Positions 8,366 to 15,653 of a stretch of DNA of 36,815 nt are shown here, piece after piece. The stretch's first letter is position 1, and the number at the start of each line of letters is the position of its first letter. The stretch lies in contig JBBCJM010000206.1 of assembly GCA_037190175.1 (NCBI GenBank), forward strand, positions 1 to 36,815, read 5' to 3'. A program made the position numbers and the translations under genes. Under the pieces are notes generated by a model, which saw only the letters and a list, made by a program, of their open reading frames with translations, made no database searches and was not told the origin of the DNA. Origin of the DNA: JBBCJM01 sp037190175 (GTDB lineage: Bacteria > Pseudomonadota > Alphaproteobacteria > Rhodobacterales > Rhodobacteraceae).

Positions 8366-10189
8366 CTATAGAGCAGATTTACTCTGAAAGCCTGCCGCAA
8401 TCCCATCTGCCCAAGACTTGGGCGGCATGGCCGGATTGCCGGGCGATCCCGACTCGCCCACCTGCCATTCGACCACCAGATTCGTTCTCTGGCCCGTCCG
8501 GGTATCCAGAAGCCCCAGGTCGGTCAGCCCCAGGTCCGGCAGGGTGGTGTGACAGGTCGAGACCAGCGTCTTGAACGGATTGACCAGCGGGCAGCCCAGT
8601 TCGCGCGCCGCGTTTTCGGCGGCGGCGACTTCGGACAGGAAGGTCTCGTAGGGCTGGGTGGTCATCAGTCCGCCCACGGGCAGCGGCACCTCGGCCAGGA
8701 TCTCCTCCCCCTCCGCCACCACGAACCCGCCCTGCAGGGCCTCGATCCGCCGCACGGCCGTCCAGATCGAGCCGTCGTCGGCGCCGACCGCCACGATGTT
8801 GTTGAACGGGACCGAGATCGAAGTCGCCATCGCCCCCCGGCGCAGGCCGAATCCGCTGGCAAAGCCCAACCCGACCGTTCCCTTGCGCCCATAGCGTTCG
8901 ATCACCGCGATCTTCAGGATGTCGCGCGCGGGGTCGGGGTGCAGCGCCCCTTCCTCCACCGGCAAGGCGGCGCGGATCTCGGTGTTGAACGCATCACCGT
9001 CGTGGCAACGGATGACGCGCGCCAGCGCGGATCCCCGATCCATGGCGGCACGCAGGCAAAGGGCGTCCTGCGGCACGCGAGACAGGTCTATGCTGCGCCG
9101 GTAGGCCGGCAGCACCTGCGGCGCCGGAATGGCTGCGCAGAGCCGGCCATTTTCGGCGACGACCTGCCCCCCCACGATCACCATGCGCGGGGGAAAGGCA
9201 TCCAGCGCATCCATCACCAGGATGTCGGCCAGCCGGCCCGGGGCGACGCTGCCCAGATCGGCGGACCTGCGGTGATGCTCGGCGGGGTTGAGGCTGGCCA
9301 TCCGCCATGCCTCGACCGGCGGGATGCCGGCGCGCAACGCCAGGCGGACCAGATAATCCATGAAGCCGAAGCCGTTGGTCACGATGTCCATGGCGGTGTT
9401 GTTGTCGGTGGTCAGCGCCGCACGCCGGGTCGGCAGCCCGCGGGTCACATAACGCTCCAGCAGCGGCGGCAACTGCCCCCGGCGGCCGGTGCATTCGACC
9501 AGAAAGTTCATCAGCCCCCGGCGCAGGCGCGGCGCGATGTCGTCGGGCCGCCCGATGCAATGGTCGTCCTGGATGCCGGCGGAGACATAGCCGTCGAAGG
9601 CGGGCTCGGCGCCCCGCGGCACCTCGCCACCATGGCCGCTGACGCGCAGGCCCGCCTGCCGGCAGGTCTGCACGATCCGCTGATACGCGCGGTCGTCCTG
9701 TTCCAGCCGGGTCCACACCGTTTCGCCGATGCTGGCGGCACCTTCGGCCAGCAGGGCCGCGATGTCCTCCGGCCCCATCTCGCAGGCGGCGGTCCCCAGC
9801 GTGGCGTCGAACGGCGCATAGGAGGGCGCGCCGACGATGCCGCGCAGGGGCAAGCCATCGAACAGCCGCGCCAGGGCATCGACCGCCACCTTGCCGCCGG
9901 TATGGGCGTTGTTGGTGGGGTCCACGAAGAGGGTGGTGGTGCCCAGGGGCACGATGGCGCGGGCCAGCTCTCCCGGCCAGAGGAAGGTGGTATCGACATG
10001 CATATGCGCGTCGATCAGTCCCGGCGCCACGAACCGGCCCGCACAGTCGATCACCCGGTCTTCTTGTTCGGCGACCACGGGATCGATGCAGGTCACACGG
10101 TCGCCCAGGATGGTGACATCGGTCTCCTCGACCCGCCCGCTGTGGACGTTCACCAGCCGGCAGTTGCGGAGAATCAGACGTCCGGCCAT
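8366..10189 (-). CDS. Adenine-deaminase-like amidohydrolase (divergent subfamily), copy 2
   Basis: A 607-residue paralog of the enzyme at 523-2259, similar along its full length. It has HxH at H62/H64 (LIDAHMHVDTTF), DPTNNAHTGG in place of the usual DPHE block, SIGETVW, SGHGGEVPRG, GIQDDHCIG, TTDNN, MASLNPAEHH and the complete C-terminal domain (GFGLRRGAMATS, then SVPFNNI where true adenine deaminases have HDSHN). Both copies share the same altered positions, so they form one subfamily rather than one damaged enzyme. Start 10189 is preferred over upstream codons because AGGTAG lies about 5 bases before it. It is divergent from the gene at 10273, with operator C between them, and is followed by operator B and the transporter. 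Confidence 0.87.
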   Translation of the reverse strand: MAGRLILRNCRLVNVHSGRVEETDVTILGDRVTCIDPVVAEQEDRVIDCAGRFVAPGLIDAHMHVDTTFLWPGELARAIVPLGTTTLFVDPTNNAHTGGKVAVDALARLFDGLPLRGIVGAPSYAPFDATLGTAACEMGPEDIAALLAEGAASIGETVWTRLEQDDRAYQRIVQTCRQAGLRVSGHGGEVPRGAEPAFDGYVSAGIQDDHCIGRPDDIAPRLRRGLMNFLVECTGRRGQLPPLLERYVTRGLPTRRAALTTDNNTAMDIVTNGFGFMDYLVRLALRAGIPPVEAWRMASLNPAEHHRRSADLGSVAPGRLADILVMDALDAFPPRMVIVGGQVVAENGRLCAAIPAPQVLPAYRRSIDLSRVPQDALCLRAAMDRGSALARVIRCHDGDAFNTEIRAALPVEEGALHPDPARDILKIAVIERYGRKGTVGLGFASGFGLRRGAMATSISVPFNNIVAVGADDGSIWTAVRRIEALQGGFVVAEGEEILAEVPLPVGGLMTTQPYETFLSEVAAAENAARELGCPLVNPFKTLVSTCHTTLPDLGLTDLGLLDTRTGQRTNLVVEWQVGESGSPGNPAMPPKSWADGIAAGFQSKSAL

Positions 10190-10201
10190 CGCGCTACCTG
10201 T

Positions 10202-10257
10202 ATTGAAACACATCCTGTTTTATGATTGTATCAATCTGTAAACTATATTGCTACAAA
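10202..10257. promoter_or_regulatory. Triple operator C in the divergent promoter region
   Basis: Three copies of the ATTG-N3-CAAW element lie in the 83-bp gap between two divergent genes: ATTGAAACACA (10202-10212, one mismatch), ATTGTATCAAT (10225-10235) and ATTGCTACAAA (10247-10257). Their starts are 23 and 22 bp apart. The first is 13 bp from the minus-strand start and the last 15 bp from the plus-strand start, so a bound regulator would block both promoters. The region is markedly AT-rich compared with its surroundings. Confidence 0.68.
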
Positions 10258-10272
10258 AAAGTGGAGCCCAGC

Positions 10273-11640
10273 ATGGAAGACCATTCGCCGGCCGACCTGA
10301 TCGTCCGCAACGGCAGCATCGTGACCATGGATGCCGAGAGCCGGGTCTTTCCCGGCGGCACGCTGGCCATCCGGGGCGACCGGATCGTCTATTGCGGCGC
10401 CGACGCACCGATGCGCGGCCGGACCGAGATCGACGCGGCGGGTGCGATCGTGCTGCCCGGGCTGATCGACACCCATGTGCATACGGCGCAGCAGTTCCTG
10501 CGCGGCCGCCTGGCGATGCTGTCGCGCCGCCGGCCGCCGAAATATCCGGTCTGGAAGCACTACTACCTGCCCTACGAGGCGATGCTGACCGAGGAGGACG
10601 TGCATCTCTCGGCGCTGGCCGCCTATGCCAACATGATCACGGTCGGCACCACCTGCTTTGCCGAGGCAGGGGGACCGCATCCCGATGCCATGGCCCGGGC
10701 GGCCGACGAGGTGGGCATCCGCGGTTTCGTCGCGCTGTCGACTATGGATACCGGGCAGGCCCCGCAGGGGATGGTGCGTCCGACGGCAGAGGCCCACGAC
10801 CTGAACGTCGCGCTGGTGCGCAGATGGGCCGACCACCCGCGGGTCAGGGCGTTCCTGTCGCTGCGCCAGATCCTGACCTGCACGCCCGAGTTGATCCAGG
10901 CCATGGGCGGTTCGGCCCGCGCATTGGACACAAGGATCCACACCCACCTGGCCGAGGGGATCTACGAGGTCGACCACAGCCTGGAAGTGCACGGCTGCCG
11001 CCCGGCCGAATACCTCGATCGGCTGGGCGTGTTCGATGCGCACCTGCACTGCGCGCATTCGGTGATCCTGTCGCCGGAGGAGGTCGATCTCTACGCCGCC
11101 AGGGGCCCCTCCGCCTGCCACTGCGGGTTCCACAACTATCAACTGGGCGTCCCGCGGCTGACCGAGATGCACCGCAGGGGCATCCGCGTCGGCCTCGGCA
11201 CCGACGGCGCGGCCTCTTCGGCCACGCTCGACCTGTTCCAGTCCGCCCATGTCGCCCGCATCGGCCAGCAGGCGGTGGTCGGCACGCCATGGAACATCCG
11301 CGCGCCGATCAGCGCCGAGACGCTGCTGCGGCTGGCGACCCACGGCGGGGCGCGCGCGCTGGGGATCGGAGAGGACACGGGGTTCCTTGCCGCCGGTGCC
11401 AAGGCTGATCTGCTGATCTGCGATGCCTCGCAACTGGATCAGTTCGGCATGACCGATGCGCTGTTCACCGCCGCGACCACGCTGGTCGGCCGCGACGTGC
11501 GCAGCGTGATCGTCGATGGCCGGCTGGTGATGAAGGACCGCGAGATGCTGACGATCGACGTCGACCGCCTGCGCCACGAGTTGCGGCGCAGGGTTCCCGG
11601 TATCATCGAGAGGTTCGAGGCTAGCTGCGCACCGGCCTGA
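10273..11640 (+). CDS. Amidohydrolase of the MTA/SAH/guanine-deaminase (TrzN/AtzB-like) group
   Basis: A 455-residue cytosolic metal-dependent hydrolase. Metal ligands are recognisable: H68/H70 (GLIDTHVHT), H225 (HTHLAEG), H262 in the HLHCAHSV segment and D311 (GLGTDGAAS). The fold starts with the usual beta-sandwich and ends with PISAETLLRLATHGGARALG and the RDVRSVIVDGRLVM sandwich return. Members hydrolyse C-N or C-Cl bonds of purines, methylthioadenosine and triazines. The segment normally reading HNPxSN is HCGFHN here, so the ligand pocket differs from classical MTA/SAH deaminases. ATG 10273 follows GTGGAG at a good distance; the upstream codon at 10222 lies among the operators and is unlikely. 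Its end overlaps the convergent regulator gene by 20 bases. Confidence 0.85.
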   Translation: MEDHSPADLIVRNGSIVTMDAESRVFPGGTLAIRGDRIVYCGADAPMRGRTEIDAAGAIVLPGLIDTHVHTAQQFLRGRLAMLSRRRPPKYPVWKHYYLPYEAMLTEEDVHLSALAAYANMITVGTTCFAEAGGPHPDAMARAADEVGIRGFVALSTMDTGQAPQGMVRPTAEAHDLNVALVRRWADHPRVRAFLSLRQILTCTPELIQAMGGSARALDTRIHTHLAEGIYEVDHSLEVHGCRPAEYLDRLGVFDAHLHCAHSVILSPEEVDLYAARGPSACHCGFHNYQLGVPRLTEMHRRGIRVGLGTDGAASSATLDLFQSAHVARIGQQAVVGTPWNIRAPISAETLLRLATHGGARALGIGEDTGFLAAGAKADLLICDASQLDQFGMTDALFTAATTLVGRDVRSVIVDGRLVMKDREMLTIDVDRLRHELRRRVPGIIERFEASCAPA

Positions 11641-12337
11641 TTCCGGCATACCGGACAAGCACCGCCCCCAGCGACTCGCTGGGGTTCACCTCTTCCAGTG
11701 CCCGCGCGCGGGCCAGCGTGTTCAGCAGATGCGCCTTCGCTGCCTGCGCCGCGGCCTCGCCATCGCCGTTGCGCAGGTGATCGACGATCTGCTGATGCTC
11801 GTCGATGCCGAACTCGGTGCGCTTTCGGCGGGGGTGCAGCGCCAGCACCAGCGCGCTGCGGCAGATCAGCCGGAAGATCGTGGCCTCCAGCGCCCGGTTG
11901 TCCAGCGCGCGCGCCAGCAGCATGTGGAACTGCTGCGCGGTGTCGATATCGCTGCGGCGGTTGCCCTCGCGCAGATGGCGCCGGTTCTCGTCCACATTGG
12001 CCTGAAGCTCGTCCAGTTGCGGGCTGGTCAGCCTGCCGGCCAGTTCACGCATCATCTGCGCCTCGATCATGGCCCAGAGGGCGAAGATGTCGTCGGCGTC
12101 CCGTTCGGTGGGCGAGGCGACGAAGGCGCCCCGGTTGCGCTCGAACACCACCAGTTGATCGGTGCTGAGCCGGTTGAGCGCACCGCGGACCACGGGGCGG
12201 CTGATCCCGAACGACGCCCCGATGGTCTCCTCGCTGAGCTTGGTTCCAGGGGGAAGGTCGCGCGCCTGGATGGCTTGCAGCATGGCCCAATAGACCGTTT
12301 CGGTCTCGTCGTCGGTGGTGCCCTGAAGTTGCTTCAT
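11621..12337 (-). CDS. GntR-family transcriptional regulator with FCD ligand domain
   Basis: A 238-residue DNA-binding regulator. The N-terminal winged helix (about residues 10-75) has GTKLSEETIGASFGISRPVV and the wing FERNRGAFVA; the C-terminal part is an all-helical FCD domain with the metal or acid-binding histidines of FHMLLA and EHQQIVDHL. FCD regulators usually bind the pathway substrate or product and release DNA. The start at 12337 is chosen for the GGGA 5-6 bases upstream; ATG 12343 (240 residues) is also possible. It sits at the end of the amidohydrolase/transporter group, and the repeated operator also occurs just upstream of this gene. It is therefore the best candidate for local control and autoregulation. 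Confidence 0.9.
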   Translation of the reverse strand: MKQLQGTTDDETETVYWAMLQAIQARDLPPGTKLSEETIGASFGISRPVVRGALNRLSTDQLVVFERNRGAFVASPTERDADDIFALWAMIEAQMMRELAGRLTSPQLDELQANVDENRRHLREGNRRSDIDTAQQFHMLLARALDNRALEATIFRLICRSALVLALHPRRKRTEFGIDEHQQIVDHLRNGDGEAAAQAAKAHLLNTLARARALEEVNPSESLGAVLVRYAGIRPVRS

Positions 12338-12350
12338 ATCCATCCCGCAC

Positions 12351-12383
12351 ATTGCACCAAACAAACTAATGGCCTGACACAAC
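12351..12383 (-). promoter_or_regulatory. Tandem operator D before the GntR gene (weaker)
   Basis: ATTGCACCAAA at 12351-12361 fits the ATTG-N3-CAAW consensus fully. Exactly 22 bp further, CCTGACACAAC (12373-12383) keeps the TG-N3-CAA core but differs at both ends. The pair starts 14 bp upstream of the likely regulator start, a position suited to negative autoregulation. The second site alone would not be convincing; the spacing supports it. Confidence 0.5.
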
Positions 12384-12438
12384 ATCAGCAATATGCGAGT
12401 TGTGGCGGGAGCCTGGCGTGCGGAGCGGCACCGGCAGC

Positions 12439-12457
12439 TCACCCTTCAAGAGGGTGA
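12439..12457 (-). terminator. Possible stem-loop downstream of the response regulator gene
   Basis: TCACCCT and AGGGTGA form a perfect 7-bp stem with the 5-base loop TCAAG, 23 bp beyond the stop of the response regulator. No T-run follows on the minus strand, so classical rho-independent termination is not supported. It may still protect or punctuate the mRNA. Confidence 0.3.
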
Positions 12458-12479
12458 ACAACCTCCCGAGGCTTCACCC

Positions 12480-13244
12480 CTAGACCAGCGCGATGGGTTC
12501 CACGAGCCGGATGCCCGCGCTGCGGACGATCTGGAGCGGCAGGTCGACGCCGGCGGCGCGCGCCTTGGCGCGCAGCCGGCTGAGGGCCACGTCCAGCCGG
12601 CGGCTGTCGGCGGCGCCGTCGTCGGCGGCGTAGAGCCGCAGGATGTCGGTGCGGGTCAGACGGTGATCGGCGTGCCGCGCCATGATCTCGAGGAACATCG
12701 CCTCGTTGCCCGAGACCGGCAGCGAGATCCCGCCGGGGCAGAGCAGGACCTGCCGCGGCCGGTCCAGCACCCAGCGCGCCCCCGCATCGGCCGGGGCGGC
12801 CTCGGCCGGCCGTTGCGGCCCGGCCGGCGGGGGCGCCGGGGCGCGGCTTTCGCGTTCCCGGCGCACCCGCAGGCCCAGGTTCCACGCGGCCAGCGCCAGT
12901 TCCTCGCTGTCCACCGGCTTGGTGAGGTAAAGGTCGGCGCCGATCTCGTAGCCGCGCACCCGGTCCTGCCGGCTGTTGCGCGCGGTCAGCACGACCACCC
13001 CGACATCGCCGCGCGCCGCCATGTGCCGGGCCAGGTCGAAGCCGCTGATATCGGGCAGGTTGACGTCGATGATCACCACGTCATAGCAACCACGGCGCAA
13101 TGCGGCGTGGAATTCGGCCCCCGAGGCGGCCTCGTCCACGGCGAAGTTGTAAAGCCGCAGGTAGTCGGCCAGACCCTGCCGGAGGTCCGCGTCGTCCTCG
13201 ACGAGGATCAGCTTCTGCTTGGGAGAGTCGATGCTGGGTCGCAT
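12480..13244 (-). CDS. OmpR-type response regulator
   Basis: A 254-residue two-component response regulator. The receiver domain (about residues 10-125) has the acidic pair D17/D18 (LVEDDAD), phospho-acceptor D60 (VVIIDVNLPD), T87 (VVLTA) and K109 (LTKP). A proline/alanine-rich linker (about 128-150) leads to a C-terminal winged-helix domain (SGNEAMFLEIMARH ... ALSRLRAKARAAGVDLP). It is divergent from the histidine kinase gene with 127 bp between starts, so the two are almost certainly partners. The targets are unknown; the giant surface protein operon behind the kinase is a reasonable candidate. Confidence 0.92.
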   Translation of the reverse strand: MRPSIDSPKQKLILVEDDADLRQGLADYLRLYNFAVDEAASGAEFHAALRRGCYDVVIIDVNLPDISGFDLARHMAARGDVGVVVLTARNSRQDRVRGYEIGADLYLTKPVDSEELALAAWNLGLRVRRERESRAPAPPPAGPQRPAEAAPADAGARWVLDRPRQVLLCPGGISLPVSGNEAMFLEIMARHADHRLTRTDILRLYAADDGAADSRRLDVALSRLRAKARAAGVDLPLQIVRSAGIRLVEPIALV

Positions 13245-13350
13245 CCTTGCCTATTCCGACGTTCCGGGGGCCCCGTCTGCGGGGCGTTGCGGCAAACTCG
13301 CGGCACTGGGTGAAACGGCACTGGCGGCGGCGCCCGCGCGGGGGCGGCGC

Positions 13351-13369
13351 CGGGGGGACCTTACCCCCG
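13351..13369 (+). promoter_or_regulatory. Hairpin just before the kinase start codon
   Basis: CGGGGG and CCCCCG form a 6-bp stem around a 7-base loop directly before ATG 13372. The purine-rich left arm is the only possible ribosome-binding stretch nearby, so folding would hide it. The position is suggestive, but in such GC-rich DNA a short stem can arise by chance. Confidence 0.35.
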
Positions 13370-13371
13370 CC

Positions 13372-15405
13372 ATGCTTTGGCACACAATCGCAAGATGTGC
13401 GGCGCTGGCCCTGCTGCTGCTTGTGGCGGCGGGGCAGGCGGCGGGACAGCAGGCGCCCTTGCCCCGGCTGGAGGGCCGGGTCGCGATGCTGGCCGATCCC
13501 CGGCAGGAACTGGGGCTCGAGGAGGTGCTGGCCCTGACCGACCGTTTCGTGCCGGTGCGGGCGGATGCCAATTTCGGCTATACCCGCGACGGCATCTGGC
13601 TGCGGCTGGCGCTGCCCGCCGCCGCGCCGGGGCGGGGCGTGCTGGTGTTGCAGCCGAATTTCCTGGACCGGATCGACTTCTACATCGCCACCGAGCGCGA
13701 GGGGCTGCGGGCTGCGGATTTCACGCGGGTTCAGGCAGGCGACCACCGGCCCTTCGCCGGGGACGGCGTGTCGGGGATCGTCGATGCGGTGCGGCTGGAC
13801 TTCGCCCCGGGCGAGACGGTGCTGGTCTACATCAACATCCGCAACACCAATTCCTCGACCCATATCGACCTGACGCTGGTGCCCGAGGCGGACCATGCCA
13901 CCCGGATGACGGTCATCGGGCTGATCTATGGCCTGTGGTTCGGGGGCATGGCGGTGCTGGTGGTGATCCAGCTGGTGTTCTTCTACTTCGACCGCAAGCC
14001 GCAATACCCCTGGCTCATGGCCTCGACCGTGGGGGTGATGCTGATCTACGTGGGCAACCTGGGCCTCAGCCGGGTGTTCCTGTTTCCGCAGAACGGCGCG
14101 GCCAACGATTTCTTCCTGGGCTTCAATGCCTGGGGCGGGCTGACCGTCGCCGTGCTGTCCTGCATGAGCATCCTGGGCCTGTCGCAGAAGCCCCGCCCGC
14201 TGCGCGCCATCTACCAGGCCGGCGCGGTGGCGGGGATCGTCGGCTGCGTCTTCGCCGCGCTGGGGCAGAACCTGGCCTTCGGGCCGTTCGGCGCCTCGAT
14301 CAGCGTGCTGCTGGCGCTGGGCAACATGCTGGTCGCCCTCTACTACCGGCACGAGGACGGGACGGCCGGCGCCATGCGCGCCGCCGCCTATACGGTGACC
14401 GGCATCGGCGCCGCGCTGGCCATGCTGCAACGGATGGGGCTGCCCTTCCTGCCCAATTTCGTCACCTATGCCTATGGGCTGGCGGTGCTGCTGCAGATCC
14501 TGCTGCTGACCGGGGCAATGGCCGTGCGGCTGCGCGATGCCGAGCGGCGCAACCGTGCCCTGCAGCGCAGCGAGCTGGAAAACGCCCAGACCGCCGAAAA
14601 GATCGCCGCCCGGCTGGTCCGGCACCGCACCCGCGAACTGGTCGAGGCGCGCCAGATCGCCGAGGAGGCGCTGCGGGTGGAACTCGAGGCGCAGCAGCAT
14701 CAGGTGCGCTTCCTGGAAGCCGTCTCGCACCAGTACCGCACGCCGCTGGCCGTGATCCGGGCCAATGTCGATGCCATGGGCCTGTCGCTGCCGCCGCAGG
14801 ACCGCGAGAACCACGTCCGCGTGACCCGCATCCGCCGCTCGGTGTCGCGGCTGGTGGATATCCTGGAACTGAACCTGGCTCGCAGTCAGGTGCAGGGCGC
14901 GTCGTTCCGCGCGGCGCTGGCGCCTGTCGGGGCGGAACGGCTGGTGCTGTCGGCGGTGGAACGGGCGCGCGAGCTGATGCCCGGGGTGGGGATCGAGGTG
15001 GCGGTCGACCCCGCCGCCGGGCCGCTGCCGGTGAATGCCGATGTCGAGATGATCGAGCTGGCGCTGGTCAGCCTGATCGAGAACGCGGTCAAGTATTCCG
15101 CCGCCGCGGGGCAGCCGCCGGTGCGGCTGGCCCTGCGGGCCGAGGGGCCGGGCATCCTGATCGAGGTCGCCGACCGCGGCATCGGCATCCCCGACGAGGC
15201 ACAGGCCGAGGTGTTCAAGAAGGGCTACCGCGCCGCCAACGTCAGCAGCGTCGACGGGTCGGGTCTGGGGCTGTTCCTGGTCGAGCGGATCGTCAAGGCG
15301 CATGGCGGCACGGTCGCCATCGAAAGCGCGCTGGGACAGGGCACGGTGGTGCAGATTCGGCTGGCCGCGATGGCGGAAGGGCGGAAACCGGCCGAGGCGG
15401 GTTGA
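13372..15405 (+). CDS. Hybrid-free histidine kinase with 7TM-DISM sensor region
   Basis: A 677-residue membrane sensor kinase. A signal peptide (residues 1-25 or so) precedes a periplasmic beta-domain of the 7TMR-DISM-extracellular-2 type (GYTRDGIWLRLALP, FLDRIDFYIA). Seven membrane segments follow (about 180-395), then a coiled-coil linker and a HisKA domain with phospho-acceptor H453 (EAVSHQYRTP, where HE/HQ-LRTP is usual). The ATPase domain has N571 (LIENAVKYS), VADRGIGIP and GSGLGLFLV. The DISM periplasmic domain resembles carbohydrate-binding folds, so a sugar-like ligand is possible. ATG 13372 is chosen because the longer frame adds a non-signal-like basic stretch. The partner regulator is divergent. 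Confidence 0.9.
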   Translation: MLWHTIARCAALALLLLVAAGQAAGQQAPLPRLEGRVAMLADPRQELGLEEVLALTDRFVPVRADANFGYTRDGIWLRLALPAAAPGRGVLVLQPNFLDRIDFYIATEREGLRAADFTRVQAGDHRPFAGDGVSGIVDAVRLDFAPGETVLVYINIRNTNSSTHIDLTLVPEADHATRMTVIGLIYGLWFGGMAVLVVIQLVFFYFDRKPQYPWLMASTVGVMLIYVGNLGLSRVFLFPQNGAANDFFLGFNAWGGLTVAVLSCMSILGLSQKPRPLRAIYQAGAVAGIVGCVFAALGQNLAFGPFGASISVLLALGNMLVALYYRHEDGTAGAMRAAAYTVTGIGAALAMLQRMGLPFLPNFVTYAYGLAVLLQILLLTGAMAVRLRDAERRNRALQRSELENAQTAEKIAARLVRHRTRELVEARQIAEEALRVELEAQQHQVRFLEAVSHQYRTPLAVIRANVDAMGLSLPPQDRENHVRVTRIRRSVSRLVDILELNLARSQVQGASFRAALAPVGAERLVLSAVERARELMPGVGIEVAVDPAAGPLPVNADVEMIELALVSLIENAVKYSAAAGQPPVRLALRAEGPGILIEVADRGIGIPDEAQAEVFKKGYRAANVSSVDGSGLGLFLVERIVKAHGGTVAIESALGQGTVVQIRLAAMAEGRKPAEAG

Positions 15406-15437
15406 TCAACCTCCGGTTGAAGTAGCCGGTTTCCGCC
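15380..15437 (+). terminator. Long inverted repeat at the 3' end of the kinase gene
   Basis: GGCGGAAACCGGC (15380-15392) and GCCGGTTTCCGCC (15425-15437) are perfect 13-bp complements flanking the kinase stop codon. A further perfect palindrome, GGTTGATCAACC, lies between them (15400-15411). The transcript could form a branched hairpin here. No long T-run follows (only TTTT near 15450), so it may be a weak terminator, an attenuator before the giant gene or an mRNA-stability element. Confidence 0.45.
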
Positions 15438-15596
15438 TGACGGCGGGGTTGAGTGCGTTTTGCCCCGTCTGTCGCCCGAATGCCACGCGATCTGTTTCGT
15501 GGCGTTACATTCGGTTGCCTTGGGTTTCCTTGCCGTTCTTGCGCACAGCCGGGGGTTCTTGCGATGCAAAAACTTCCCCCGGGGGCTGGCGTTGAC

Positions 15597-15612
15597 CGGA
15601 TCTCCATCCGGC
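15597..15612 (+). promoter_or_regulatory. Small stem-loop in the leader of the giant gene
   Basis: CCGGAT and ATCCGG form a perfect 6-bp stem with loop CTCC, about 40 bases before the ATG at 15654. The 248-bp gap between kinase and giant gene otherwise shows a palindromic CCCCCGGGGG and no clear promoter motif. GGAG at 15642-15645 serves as ribosome-binding site for the giant gene. Confidence 0.3.
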
Positions 15613-15653
15613 GACCCGAGTGTCCGCGCAGCCCCCCGATCGGAGATGACCGG

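Noticed and set aside
13378..13394. TGGCAC-N-GCA resembling a sigma-54 promoter
   Set aside because: It lies inside the start of the kinase gene and the spacing between GG and GC elements does not fit the -24/-12 pattern.
15406..15653. A small gene before the giant frame, or an earlier start of the giant protein
   Set aside because: Frames here give Arg/Pro/Cys-rich sequence without family resemblance; the region contains inverted repeats, and the GGAG-preceded ATG at 15654 gives an N-terminus ending in the LEPR motif at the usual distance.
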